The position numbers were made by a program, and so were the translations under genes. Positions 6,632-15,111 of a stretch of DNA of 49,282 nucleotides are shown here, piece after piece. This stretch comes from a bacterium (lineage in GTDB: Bacteria; Patescibacteriota; Minisyncoccia; Moranbacterales; DUUL01), in contig JABGXP010000007.1 of assembly GCA_018675685.1 (NCBI GenBank), positions 1-49,282 of the forward strand, in the 5' to 3' direction. The notes beneath the pieces are model-generated. The model saw only the letters and a list, made by a program, of their open reading frames with translations. It was not told the DNA's origin and did not search any database. How positions within the stretch are numbered: position 1 is the stretch's first letter; every line of letters begins with the position of its first letter.

Positions 6632-9610
6632 ATGAAAAAACACAAAAAAATAGCAAAAATTTTCTGTCTAGCAATGTTATTACTATTGCTTAAAACAGAG
6701 AATGCCTCTGCTGAGCCTCAATGTCAAATTCAGGCTACAAAAGGAGTAACTATTGACCTCGAAAGAATGTCTGAATGTATGGAGGACAGGTATGGTTTCG
6801 ATCAAAATGCCATGAGAAGAGGCAATAGAAAGAAGATGGTACCTACTGTTGAAGTTAGTTTCAACAAAACAGATCCACAAGAAGGTGAGAAAGTCACAGC
6901 ACTTTCTGCTCCAAAAGGTTTTAAGACTGATTTAGTAGATTTGTATTATACCTGGTATATAATTCATACAAATCCTGATGGGTCATATGCCAACACCATT
7001 GAAGAGGGGAAGCAAGAGGCGATGGGTATTATAGCCAGAGGAGAGTTTGACTCTAGTCTTTTTGGAATCGACTATTCATTTGAGAATGACAATGATGGAT
7101 ATAATGCTGCATATGGAGGTGATGATGGGGTTGGTGCCAAGCCAGGAAGGGAAGATGGTGAGTGGGATGATGAAATTGATAATATTTTTGGTGATGAAAA
7201 TGAACCGGCACCAGCGCACAATCTTATGTTTGATGAAAAAAAACAAATTATTAAAACAGATTCAATTACTCGTTGCTATCGACATAATTTCGGAGCACAA
7301 ACAAGCGAACGCAACCTAGGCAACCCTGCACAAGGAGGGGCCTCAGCAGATGAAAGAGCTGGAAGAGATAGAATTATCGACTGTGATCATGAATTCGCTA
7401 GATGTTTTTCACCTGGAGGTGTTATAGGAGAGACTGGAGACGGTGATTTTACTCTTGCCGAAGAAGAGTGCTGGGGAACTGATCCAACAAATTCAGACAC
7501 TGATGGAGATGGAGTTGTTGATGAAGCTGATCTTGCTGGTTTGAATCAGACTCAATTAACCTGGATTTATCGTCCTGGTGACAGAATTGGAGTTATTATC
7601 GAAGGAACTTCCATGGTGCCTATTTCTGAAGGAGGAGCACAAACAGGTTTTGAGATAAATGGTTATCTAGTAACTAATCCTGTTACTGGGGCAGTTGTTG
7701 CCGTTGGTTCCAGGGGTGCTGCTTCTGCGTATTGCAACCAATTTCTGCCAGACGGTGTTGACATGGGTGATGCTAGTGCATCTGGAACAGGAGGAACAGG
7801 AGGAACAGGAGGAACAGGAGGAACAGGAGGATCTGCCAGTACGAATATTGATTTAGAAGCTGATATGACTGCTTATAATCTAGGAATGTCAAGATATGAC
7901 GCGTGTGACGATAGTATTAGAGAGAACTATGCTTCAGGGGATGTGACTGATAATGATGGTGAGTTGAATGCCTATTATAAAATTATGTGGGCTACACCAG
8001 GGATTTGTTCAGGGCACGATGAAAGTATGAATTATATTGGAGATGATGACTGTGATCCTGGTTTTACTTCTGCTTCTGACTGGGGATTTCCATACCAAGC
8101 ATCAGTTTCAGTTAATGAAACAGGTGGAAATGTTTTGGATCCAGAGCTGAGTGTTATTCCAGAAGCTCCTCAGTATGATGCAGTCGAACCAATCACTGAA
8201 AACAAAAGATCTGATCTTGTTAAGGTGAATGCTAGCATGAGCAATGAAAATGTTAATGAAGACTTCTTGTATTACAAGTGGACAGTTGATCGTTGTGAGG
8301 GAAATGATTTTTCTGATTGCGAACATCCAATTAGTGGTTTGGAATATGAAACCTTCACGGAGGGTCTTGGATTGAGGGAGTTGAGATTCTTCCCTACTAG
8401 CAATGTGTTTGGTGCATTACCTGGATCTGCTGCAATGGCTGCTACAGAGAACAGGGCCTGGGTGAGAGCCACTGTAGTGGTTAGCGAGCACGAATCCTTA
8501 GCAGGAGGAGAACATACTGATATTGAAGGGCTTACAGTGGGCGCAATCGAAAGAATTTATTTCCCGATTACTAAAAATGTAGTAGGGATGAATTTGTATA
8601 GAGCACAAAGAAATGCTGCTACTGGAAGATGGGAGAGAGGTCCTCAGATTTGCAATGCAACTTTATATAAAGATATTTGTCCTGTCTATCCCTACGAAGT
8701 TTTAGTAGCTGAAACTGTAACAGCCGATGGAACAGCAGATTTCGATAGATATTCTTGGCAAATAGATGAACAAAAAATCCCTGCAGTTGTTAACATTGGA
8801 GGGACCTGCAGAGTTGAAGGTGACTATGCACCTCTTGTATTCCCAGGGCCTGGTTGTGATGAGGCTCCTGAAAAACAAGTATTTTTCCCAGTATTGGGAG
8901 TGCAAGACGGTATAATGTCCATTGCTGTTACTAATAAAAGAGATGATTCTGATTTTGTTACACAAAGAATTCTATCAGTTGGAAGTCCACAGGCTGTAAT
9001 TGAAGTTGTTGCTGGAGCACTTGCGACCACATCTGCAACAGGAATTGTCTCGGATAGTGTTTTTGAGGCTGACAACGGCACTGCAGTTACTTTTAGGGCA
9101 ACCCCAGTACCAACTTATATGACTATTAACACTGACGCTGTTCAGGATGATGATGAAGTAGACCTAGTGTGGTATGTTAATGATGTTGAAATCGATGCAG
9201 CTTTTCTAGCTTTAGCACCACAGCCGATGGGTCTAGGAATCACAGTAGCTAATGATCAAATTAGCTTTACAATCCCAAGCGACATGACATTAGCCACAGG
9301 AATTGATTTAAAAGCAAGACTAGTTAAGAACTTCTCTAATGGTGGAGCGAATGAATACACAGAAATGCTAAAAGACACTTGGAGGGTTATTGACACACAT
9401 ACACTGGCAATGGACACCGCAGTTTCGGTGCGCACAGGTTTCAATGCAGCGCTCGCACAGGACGTCACTTTGAAACAATATCTAGCTTCTTCTGTTAGTC
9501 ATGCGCCACATTATTTGGTATTCACAATCAGATTAGCGATTGCAATGGTGCTGATTTGGAGCGTGTTGTTTGGGTTCTCTTATGCAGTTAAGTTGAATAA
9601 AGAATTATAA
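6632..9610 (+). CDS. Large secreted, C-terminally membrane-anchored surface protein with calcium-binding repeat
   Basis: This 992-aa protein has an N-terminal signal peptide (basic MKKHKKIAK, hydrophobic core to about residue 22, ASA cleavage site near 27). A single hydrophobic segment at the C-terminus (about 965-985) is followed by KLNKEL, so it should span the membrane with most of its mass outside. Near residues 285-305 a DPTNSDTDGDGVVDEAD segment matches thrombospondin type-3/EF-hand-like calcium loops. A Gly-Gly-Thr linker lies near 385-400. Scattered Cys pairs suggest disulphides, and several beta-sandwich-like stretches follow. It sits just before the VirB2-like pilin gene (11 nt), suggesting an extracellular part of the secretion machine or an adhesin. 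No enzymatic motif was recognised. Confidence 0.8.
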   Translation: MKKHKKIAKIFCLAMLLLLLKTENASAEPQCQIQATKGVTIDLERMSECMEDRYGFDQNAMRRGNRKKMVPTVEVSFNKTDPQEGEKVTALSAPKGFKTDLVDLYYTWYIIHTNPDGSYANTIEEGKQEAMGIIARGEFDSSLFGIDYSFENDNDGYNAAYGGDDGVGAKPGREDGEWDDEIDNIFGDENEPAPAHNLMFDEKKQIIKTDSITRCYRHNFGAQTSERNLGNPAQGGASADERAGRDRIIDCDHEFARCFSPGGVIGETGDGDFTLAEEECWGTDPTNSDTDGDGVVDEADLAGLNQTQLTWIYRPGDRIGVIIEGTSMVPISEGGAQTGFEINGYLVTNPVTGAVVAVGSRGAASAYCNQFLPDGVDMGDASASGTGGTGGTGGTGGTGGSASTNIDLEADMTAYNLGMSRYDACDDSIRENYASGDVTDNDGELNAYYKIMWATPGICSGHDESMNYIGDDDCDPGFTSASDWGFPYQASVSVNETGGNVLDPELSVIPEAPQYDAVEPITENKRSDLVKVNASMSNENVNEDFLYYKWTVDRCEGNDFSDCEHPISGLEYETFTEGLGLRELRFFPTSNVFGALPGSAAMAATENRAWVRATVVVSEHESLAGGEHTDIEGLTVGAIERIYFPITKNVVGMNLYRAQRNAATGRWERGPQICNATLYKDICPVYPYEVLVAETVTADGTADFDRYSWQIDEQKIPAVVNIGGTCRVEGDYAPLVFPGPGCDEAPEKQVFFPVLGVQDGIMSIAVTNKRDDSDFVTQRILSVGSPQAVIEVVAGALATTSATGIVSDSVFEADNGTAVTFRATPVPTYMTINTDAVQDDDEVDLVWYVNDVEIDAAFLALAPQPMGLGITVANDQISFTIPSDMTLATGIDLKARLVKNFSNGGANEYTEMLKDTWRVIDTHTLAMDTAVSVRTGFNAALAQDVTLKQYLASSVSHAPHYLVFTIRLAIAMVLIWSVLFGFSYAVKLNKEL
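7784..7828 (+). repeat. Five perfect 9-bp tandem repeats (ggaacagga)
   Basis: Five consecutive copies of ggaacagga encode a Gly-Thr-Gly linker inside the large surface protein. In-frame 9-bp units allow copy-number change without frameshift. Confidence 0.95.
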
Positions 9611-9621
9611 AAAGATAAGAT

Positions 9622-10035
9622 ATGAGATTTAAAAAGAGCCAAATAGTTTTTATTGTAGGAACTTGCCTCCTCTTTGCAGCCGAGAGTGCTTTTGCTGCAG
9701 GATATACAACAAGAGAAATCATTCCCGGTGAAGCAGCTGGGACAAACGATTTTATGTCATATCTGAATTCACTCTATAGTTTTGGCATAGGAATATCAGG
9801 AGTGTTGGCAGTCTTTATGATTGGTTTTGGTGCCTTTAAATACATAGTCTTTTCTGCTGGAAATGCCTCCACTATGGGTGATGCAAAAGATACTATCTAC
9901 AGTGCGATTTTTGGCCTAGGTTTGGTGTTAGTAGCTTGGTTAATTTTGTATGTGATTAATCCAGATCTAATCAACAGCACTTTGACGACAGTACCTACCA
10001 TTAAGGATTGTCTTGATAAGGCTACCTGCAATTAG
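9622..10035 (+). CDS. VirB2-like pilin/small membrane protein
   Basis: This 137-aa protein has a signal peptide (MRFKKSQIVFIVGTC...SAFAA, cleavage near residue 25) and two hydrophobic helices (about 50-75 and 93-115) joined by a short polar loop, GNASTMGDAKDTI. This two-helix hairpin with a 'GN-S-M-DAKD-I' loop is characteristic of the VirB2/TrbC-like pilins in candidate-phyla type IV loci. Two Cys near the C-terminus (CLDKATC) may form a disulphide. It follows the 992-aa surface protein by 11 nt and is followed by a hairpin, consistent with a highly expressed pilin at the end of a transcript. Confidence 0.8.
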   Translation: MRFKKSQIVFIVGTCLLFAAESAFAAGYTTREIIPGEAAGTNDFMSYLNSLYSFGIGISGVLAVFMIGFGAFKYIVFSAGNASTMGDAKDTIYSAIFGLGLVLVAWLILYVINPDLINSTLTTVPTIKDCLDKATCN

Positions 10036-10060
10036 CTTGAATAAAAATAAAAAATAAAAA

Positions 10061-10095
10061 CTCTACTTAATTAAACAAAACAATAGTTAAGTGAG
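10061..10095 (+). terminator. Hairpin after the pilin gene, possible partial terminator
   Basis: CTC(T)ACTTAA pairs with TTAAGTGAG over 9 bp with one bulged T and a 16-nt loop, followed by a short AATTTT run. The weak T-tract suggests attenuation of the downstream gene rather than a full stop. Confidence 0.4.
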
Positions 10096-10115
10096 AATTT
10101 TGAATTCTAGAAAAT

Positions 10116-11297
10116 ATGGCAAAAAAAATCTTCATAGTTTTTGTAATTATCTTTTTAACAACATTGTTGGCTTTTATCATCCAAAGCATTTCTTCAAACG
10201 AAGATTCTCTGTTAGGTGGAGGTTTAGTTGAGGACACGGAGGGCGAGTTTGTTGTTGAAGGAGAAACAAAAGAAGAACAAAAAGAGGGTTGGTTTAAGGA
10301 AAAAGAAGAGAGTAGTTCAGGAAAGATCTCAAAGCTGATAGATAGCAAGGGAGGTGATGTAAAAGGAGTCGTCCTAAACGCATCAACGGAACAAGTTTTG
10401 TATTATCAAAAAAGAAATTTTTTACTCGTTGACCTTAAAGGTAAGTCAAAAAATTCTGTCGGAGGGCACCCCTTTATTGACGTAAAGGACATAAGCTGGA
10501 ATATGAATCGAGATAAGGCGTTAGTGAGAGATAGGGGGTCGTATTTTATTTATGACCTTAATAAGAATGAAACCATTGAATTAGCAGCAAAAATTGATTA
10601 TGCTATTTGGTTTAAGTACGAAAAAAATGATAAAATCGCCTATAAATTTTATGAAAGTGAAACTGGAAAAAGAAAAATAGCCATTGCTGATGCTGACGGA
10701 AGCAACGAAGAGGTTTTAGTGGATAATTTAACCAGCAAAAGAGTTGGTTTAAAAATCCCATTAAATGGTAGTAAAATATGCTATCATAGAGATCCTGACG
10801 CAAAACTTAAGGCAGGATTGGATTGTGTGAATATAGAGAAAAAACAATCTGAGATTATTCACAAAGGGTCCTTTGCCGCAAATTATAAATGGGCTAATAA
10901 CGGAAATCGCTTGTTAACTTCTTATGTAAGTGAGCAAATTGGTAACAAAATGGTGCTAGGCTCAATGAATGGAAAAGGGGGGGAGTTTAGAAGTTTAAAC
11001 TTTCCGACAACTGTGGATAAATGCGTCTGGTCTAAGGACAACAGAAAGGTTTATTGTGCGATGATGATCTATTCCGAGAAGGATATAATATTACCTAATG
11101 ACTGGAAATCTCAGAAATATAACTCAACCGACACTTTTTGGGAGATTGATGTTGAGTCAGGAAAAAAAAGAAGACTTTTAGAAAGTTCAGAGATGATTAC
11201 AGTGGATGCAGAAGGTCTATTTTTGGACAACAACGAGAGATATCTTTTCTTCACCGACAGAAAAACGAAAAGTGTTTACTCAATATCACTTAAGTAA
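10116..11297 (+). CDS. Membrane-anchored beta-propeller-like (TolB/WD40-like) protein
   Basis: This 393-aa protein has an N-terminal transmembrane helix (residues 4-23) with no obvious cleavage site and an acidic linker to about residue 75. A beta-rich domain then shows repeated short motifs of the type 'ISWNMNRDKALV', 'IAIADADGSNEEVLV', 'YKWANNGNRLL' and 'CVWSKDNRKVYC', as in TolB-like six-bladed propellers. It probably faces outward, tethered to the membrane, and may scaffold the pilin or surface protein encoded upstream. The function is inferred from context only. It is convergent with the glycan operon, and its 3' end overlaps the neighbouring gene's end by 12 bp. Confidence 0.7.
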   Translation: MAKKIFIVFVIIFLTTLLAFIIQSISSNEDSLLGGGLVEDTEGEFVVEGETKEEQKEGWFKEKEESSSGKISKLIDSKGGDVKGVVLNASTEQVLYYQKRNFLLVDLKGKSKNSVGGHPFIDVKDISWNMNRDKALVRDRGSYFIYDLNKNETIELAAKIDYAIWFKYEKNDKIAYKFYESETGKRKIAIADADGSNEEVLVDNLTSKRVGLKIPLNGSKICYHRDPDAKLKAGLDCVNIEKKQSEIIHKGSFAANYKWANNGNRLLTSYVSEQIGNKMVLGSMNGKGGEFRSLNFPTTVDKCVWSKDNRKVYCAMMIYSEKDIILPNDWKSQKYNSTDTFWEIDVESGKKRRLLESSEMITVDAEGLFLDNNERYLFFTDRKTKSVYSISLK

Positions 11298-12473
11298 TTT
11301 TGTGTTATGAAAATTTAAAATTCCTAAAAATAGCCAGAAAATCACAGCAGTGTCATTTTTCCAGATAGTTGTATCAATAATCCCATGAAGAAGAAGATAA
11401 GCCAAGAGAAATAGCAGAAAGACACCGTAAGACACTTTTGTAGGATCGAATCTGTTGGTAAGGAGAAGGAGTAGTCCTAGCAAGGCAAAAACGCCCCCTT
11501 CTGCAATGGTAAGCAAGATATTGTTATGAGGATGCGGAACTGCCCATTCGGGGTAAGGAGGGTAGTTAGCTTGGTTTAAAAGATAATGTTTTTGAAAGTT
11601 TCCTGGACCAATCCCCCAAAACAAATGTTCCGAGATAATCTGTTTTGTAACATCGTAAATCATAATCCTAGAATCAGTAGAAGAAGCTGGTTTTTTTTGT
11701 TCATATCCCAACATTGAAGACAGGGGAGCTAAGAAAAGTAGAAATACGGAAAATAAGATAACCACGAGACTGAGAATAAGATAAGCACGAGACCACTCTA
11801 TCTGGGTGGTTTTTTTGAAGATAAAAAAGACAACCAAAAAAGAAAGGGAAAGCAGGGCTCCAAAAGAAAGAGTTGCAATTGTGGAAAAGATGTGGAAAAA
11901 GAGAAGAAGTAGTATGAATATGTATAAAAAGCCTTTTTTACTATGTAAAAATGCAAGAAGGATAATAATTCCAGGAGTTAGGATCATTGCTAGCGCGTTT
12001 GGGGAATTTAAAAATATTTGTAACCTACCATCGAAAGTCAATTTATCTAAAAAGAAAAAAATAACACCAGAAATAGCCAGAAAGCTGCTCATGATAACAT
12101 AAGCAAACAGCAGTTTTTTTACAAAAAGTTCTTTTTTGTAAACTAAGAAAGAAACAGTAAAGGAAAATAAAAGAGGAAGAATAAGAAAACTTTTTAAAAT
12201 ACCAACGCTATCCAGAAGAGTGTCCTTTTGTGCATTAATAATAAAAGAGGAGAAAAATCCAAGAACAAGTAAATAGAGAGCACTTTTAATGCGGGGCTTG
12301 ATGGAGAAAAGATTCTTTAAATCTCCTTGTTTGTAAATATGAAGTAAGTTACAGAGGATAGAAATTATTAGTAAAAAATCTAAAAAATTCAAACTAGTAC
12401 TCGATGTAAGGGGGAGTTTGATTAAGTAGATGGGAAGCAAGAGAATGGTCAGGTAATTTATATATCTAATCAT
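11286..12473 (-). CDS. O-antigen ligase/polymerase family membrane protein (second copy)
   Basis: A polytopic membrane protein of 395 aa from the ATG at 12473; an in-frame TTG at 12488 is an alternative. About ten hydrophobic segments surround a periplasm/outside-facing loop. That loop contains GIGPGNFQKHY and AVPHPHNNILLTIAEGG, which match the Wzy/WaaL-type signature (G-G-xGNF and the PHNxxL His). Family members polymerise or transfer lipid-linked glycans on the outer face of the membrane. It is the last gene of a three-gene minus-strand operon, overlapping the upstream gene by 8 bp. Confidence 0.85.
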   Translation of the reverse strand: MIRYINYLTILLLPIYLIKLPLTSSTSLNFLDFLLIISILCNLLHIYKQGDLKNLFSIKPRIKSALYLLVLGFFSSFIINAQKDTLLDSVGILKSFLILPLLFSFTVSFLVYKKELFVKKLLFAYVIMSSFLAISGVIFFFLDKLTFDGRLQIFLNSPNALAMILTPGIIILLAFLHSKKGFLYIFILLLLFFHIFSTIATLSFGALLSLSFLVVFFIFKKTTQIEWSRAYLILSLVVILFSVFLLFLAPLSSMLGYEQKKPASSTDSRIMIYDVTKQIISEHLFWGIGPGNFQKHYLLNQANYPPYPEWAVPHPHNNILLTIAEGGVFALLGLLLLLTNRFDPTKVSYGVFLLFLLAYLLLHGIIDTTIWKNDTAVIFWLFLGILNFHNTKLLK

Positions 12474-13719
12474 CTGTTTTGATAGCAAGAATAAAAAGGA
12501 GCAAAGGAAACACCCGAACGGAGTAGAAGGGAGTTTCGAAAAATGAATGAACTATGAAAATCAACATCGCAACGCCGATGGTTTTCAAGAGAGCAGAAGA
12601 ATTTTTTCTCAAAACAAAAAGAGGGCAGAAAAGTGATGCAATAAGAAGAAGTCCCCCAAGCACACCAATCTCAGAGCTAAAATCTAAAAATAAATTGTGC
12701 GCATAAATAGGGCTATCGCTAGATGACATCGGAAAATTATATTTAGCAAAATTACCAAGACCGACTCCAAGTAGAGGATTTTCAATGGTTGTTTCTGTTG
12801 CAAGTCTCCACATTTCAAGCCTACCCGAATTGGAACCTTCTTGTAAATTAAAGGAAGAAGTGAATCTTTGAGTTAAGGGATTCGGAACTAGAAGTAAAAT
12901 AAAAAACAAAAAAAGAAACAGGAGGAAATTGGAGAAATATTTTTTGATAATAACAAGAGGATTGGAAAAAAAGAAAGTCGCAAAGGAACATCCTAGAAAA
13001 AGTGCAATATATGAGGCACGAGAAAAACTAAGCAGGCTTGCTAACAAACAAATCAAACCACCCCATAGGTAGATTGATTTAGAAGTTTTTTTCCACAAAT
13101 AAAAAGCAAAGGGCAGGGATAGGTTGATGGAAAGTGAAAAAAGGTGTGGATCAGGAAAAGATCCAAATGTTCGCATTATTGTTTTTCCACCAATATTCAC
13201 CAACCAACTTGGGAATTCAATAACCATAGCAGAAAAATTTCTTCCTAAAAAAAACAAAGATGTTTTGGAGGCTAAAAAAAGTACTCCATCAACACCTAAG
13301 ATAAACTGCAGTGAGAAAATTAATAAAGAGAAAAGTGCGGATAAGAATGAAATAAAGAAAAAAGTTTTTATTAGCCTTTCCCGAAAAAGGACATTGCTAG
13401 TCGCTGCATAGGTTATAAAATAGACAGGAAAAAAAGATAACAGAAAAAAAAGTTTGTTTAGGGCAAGAAGCTTTTCGGTTGCCCAAAAAATAGAGATTGC
13501 GCAAAAAAACAAAAAGAAGCTAAATATCCAAAACCTCAATCTTGTGTCCAGCAAGATTTGCTTATGGAAAAGAGAAGAAAAAAACCAACATAAGAAAGTT
13601 AGTGGAAACAAAACTCTTACTATGGGAAGATCGATGGAGGCTGTTGGATTAAGCGCGAAACTAAAAGGCAAAATGATCAGCGATAGTAGAAATAGATTTT
13701 TCCAATTCAAGGGATTCAT
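12466..13719 (-). CDS. O-antigen ligase/polymerase family membrane protein (first copy)
   Basis: The ATG at 13719 overlaps the upstream stop as ATGA and is preferred over a GTG at 13755. The 417-aa product has about ten hydrophobic segments. The diagnostic loop reads ENPLLGVGLGNFAKYNF followed by YAHNLFLDFSSEIGVLGG, matching the GxGxGNF and H-N-xxL signature of Wzy/WaaL-type enzymes. It is clearly diverged from its downstream neighbour of the same family, so the pair may split polymerisation and ligation between them, or represent an old duplication. Both should act on lipid-linked glycans. Confidence 0.85.
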   Translation of the reverse strand: MNPLNWKNLFLLSLIILPFSFALNPTASIDLPIVRVLFPLTFLCWFFSSLFHKQILLDTRLRFWIFSFFLFFCAISIFWATEKLLALNKLFFLLSFFPVYFITYAATSNVLFRERLIKTFFFISFLSALFSLLIFSLQFILGVDGVLFLASKTSLFFLGRNFSAMVIEFPSWLVNIGGKTIMRTFGSFPDPHLFSLSINLSLPFAFYLWKKTSKSIYLWGGLICLLASLLSFSRASYIALFLGCSFATFFFSNPLVIIKKYFSNFLLFLFLFFILLLVPNPLTQRFTSSFNLQEGSNSGRLEMWRLATETTIENPLLGVGLGNFAKYNFPMSSSDSPIYAHNLFLDFSSEIGVLGGLLLIASLFCPLFVLRKNSSALLKTIGVAMLIFIVHSFFETPFYSVRVFPLLLFILAIKTDD

Positions 13720-14483
13720 AAGGCTATTTGTTTTAAAACTTTTAAAATAAAGCACTTATAACGCCTGTGGTGTTTTTTAAAAAAATAATCCTGAGCCTTA
13801 TAAAAAGCATTTTTTTGTTTTTTTGTGTCAGGCCAACATTTACCATCGTAATGTAACACAGTGCTCTTTGGAAAAAAAACTATATCATAGCCCAGTTTCT
13901 TGATACGAAGACAAAGGTCTTGATCTTCAAAATACATGAAAAAATTTTCATCAAAACCACAAACTTTATCATAGATGTATTTTCTTGTTAAAAGGGCTGT
14001 GCCAGAAACCCAATCGACAAGAATTGGGCTTTTATTATTCCAGGGTTTGAAGAATGTGTTTCTAAAAAGAATTCCTAAAAGAGAAGTCTTTCTTCCACAA
14101 GTAAATGGCTGTGCTTGTCCTCGAGATGCCTGGATTATCTTAGGGCTCAAAACCCCTATTCGTGGGTTTTTTTCTAGAAAAAATAACAATTTCTCAATGG
14201 AGTCTTTTTTAAAGACAGTGTCGGGGTTTAGAAACAGTAAGTTGCGTCCCAGAGCTTTTGTCGCCCCTATGTTATTAGCTGAACCGAAGCCCAAGTTTCT
14301 TTTATTTTGGATTATTTTTGACACAAAAGAGTAATCTTTTTTTGGTTTGAATTTTTCTTGATCATTGTTAACGATAATAACCTCGAAGCTGAATTTTGAA
14401 AACTGCAACTCTTTTAAAATAACCAAACAAGCATTGAGCCACTTTGCGCTTCGGTAGTTTACTAAAATAACAGATAGGTTCAT
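13716..14483 (-). CDS. Family 2 glycosyltransferase (rhamnosyltransferase-like)
   Basis: This 255-aa cytoplasmic protein has a GT-A fold signature. SVILVNYRSAKWL opens the fold, IIVNNDQ and NLGFGSANNIGA follow, LFLNPDT supplies the DxD-like metal site, and GFDENFFMYFEDQDLCLRIKKLGY holds the ED-DLCLR motif of the WbbL/rhamnosyltransferase-like subgroup. It should transfer a sugar from a nucleotide donor to a growing glycan on a lipid carrier. It is the first gene of the operon with the two O-antigen-ligase-like proteins, so it probably builds the glycan they act on. The donor and acceptor cannot be read from the sequence. Confidence 0.9.
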   Translation of the reverse strand: MNLSVILVNYRSAKWLNACLVILKELQFSKFSFEVIIVNNDQEKFKPKKDYSFVSKIIQNKRNLGFGSANNIGATKALGRNLLFLNPDTVFKKDSIEKLLFFLEKNPRIGVLSPKIIQASRGQAQPFTCGRKTSLLGILFRNTFFKPWNNKSPILVDWVSGTALLTRKYIYDKVCGFDENFFMYFEDQDLCLRIKKLGYDIVFFPKSTVLHYDGKCWPDTKKQKNAFYKAQDYFFKKHHRRYKCFILKVLKQIAL

Positions 14484-14527
14484 TTTTTGATTTGATAGAT
14501 AAAAAGGTTTAAAAATACCAGTAATTT

Positions 14528-14555
14528 AGTATAATGGAAAAATTAAAAAGGTCAA
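14528..14555 (-). promoter_or_regulatory. Sigma-70-type promoter of the surface glycan operon
   Basis: On the minus strand TTGACC (14555-14550) and TATACT (14533-14528) are separated by 16 bp. They lie about 45 nt upstream of the GT2 start. Confidence 0.65.
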
Positions 14556-14674
14556 AGCAGTTATTTTTTAAAACAATTAATTTACTGAATTGTCCAAAGG
14601 AGTTTTTAAAAACGTTAACTGGTGGAAATTGTTTTTTTTAGAAAAACACGGTACACTAAAATATGTAATTAATT

Positions 14675-14703
14675 TTCCAATGCTGAAATGCTTTGAGTAT
14701 AAT
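14675..14703 (+). promoter_or_regulatory. Possible promoter of the DUF134 gene
   Basis: A perfect -10 TATAAT (14698-14703) has a weak -35, TTCCAA (14675-14680), 17 bp upstream. It lies just ahead of the strong ribosome-binding site TGGAGGA at 14723. Another weaker pair, TTGTTT (14629) and TACACT (14652), lies upstream. Confidence 0.45.
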
Positions 14704-14735
14704 TTCAGTAATTTGGGTAACCTGGAGGAATAAAT

Positions 14736-15011
14736 ATGTCACCAAGACCAAAGTTGCGTCGAAAAGTTTATTTTCGACCTAAAGTAGTTCTGTTTAAGCC
14801 AGAAGGAGTTCTTGAGAAAAAACTAAAAGAAGTTATTCTTGAGCGAGAGGAGGCAGAAACGTTAAGATTAGTAGATGAAAAAGGAATGAGTCAGACAGAG
14901 GCAGCGGTAAAAATGAACACCTCTCAAAGTACTCTTCAAAGAATTCTTTCCCGCGCTAGGACAAAAATTGCGCATGCAATCATTCGAGGAAAAGCTATCA
15001 GAATTGAATAG
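14736..15011 (+). CDS. DUF134 family helix-turn-helix protein
   Basis: This 91-aa protein matches the DUF134/UPF0251 family along its length. The N-terminus PRPKLRRKVYFRPKVVLFKP is followed by a Glu-rich helix (EREEAETLRLVDEKG). A sigma-70 region-4-like helix-turn-helix comes next (MSQTEAAVKMNTSQSTLQRILSRARTKIA), then the closing GKAIRIE. These proteins are presumed DNA-binding regulators; their targets are mostly unknown. The usual C-terminal Cys/iron-binding extension seen in some members is absent. A strong TGGAGGA ribosome-binding site is spaced 6 nt from the ATG. The gene stands alone between its own promoter and a hairpin. Confidence 0.9.
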   Translation: MSPRPKLRRKVYFRPKVVLFKPEGVLEKKLKEVILEREEAETLRLVDEKGMSQTEAAVKMNTSQSTLQRILSRARTKIAHAIIRGKAIRIE

Positions 15012-15035
15012 CCTCATTTCAGGATATAGCTATGG

Positions 15036-15072
15036 ATAGGCGAAAGATTGCGTAGTCAATTTTCGCCTATTT
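15036..15072 (+). terminator. Hairpin between DUF134 gene and metG
   Basis: ATAGGCGAAA (15036-15045) pairs perfectly with TTTCGCCTAT (15061-15070) across a 15-nt loop, followed by TTAATTAATT. The T-tract is imperfect, so this is either a terminator or a leader element of metG. Confidence 0.55.
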
Positions 15073-15111
15073 AATTAATTGAGCATAGATAAAAAGGCTG
15101 TAAAAATTATT

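Noticed and set aside
7047-7319. 90-codon plus-strand frame
   Set aside because: It lies inside the 992-aa gene in another frame and is Met-rich sequence from the GAT/ATG-rich region.
11806-12102. Plus-strand frames opposite the O-antigen-ligase-like genes (also 13124-13411, 13454-13750, 13975-14334)
   Set aside because: They lie inside clear membrane or GT2 genes on the other strand and give only Lys-rich sequence with no domain.
14484-14735. Possible small gene or RNA in the divergent spacer
   Set aside because: Only promoter elements for both directions are visible; no frame with a ribosome-binding site was found apart from the DUF134 gene.
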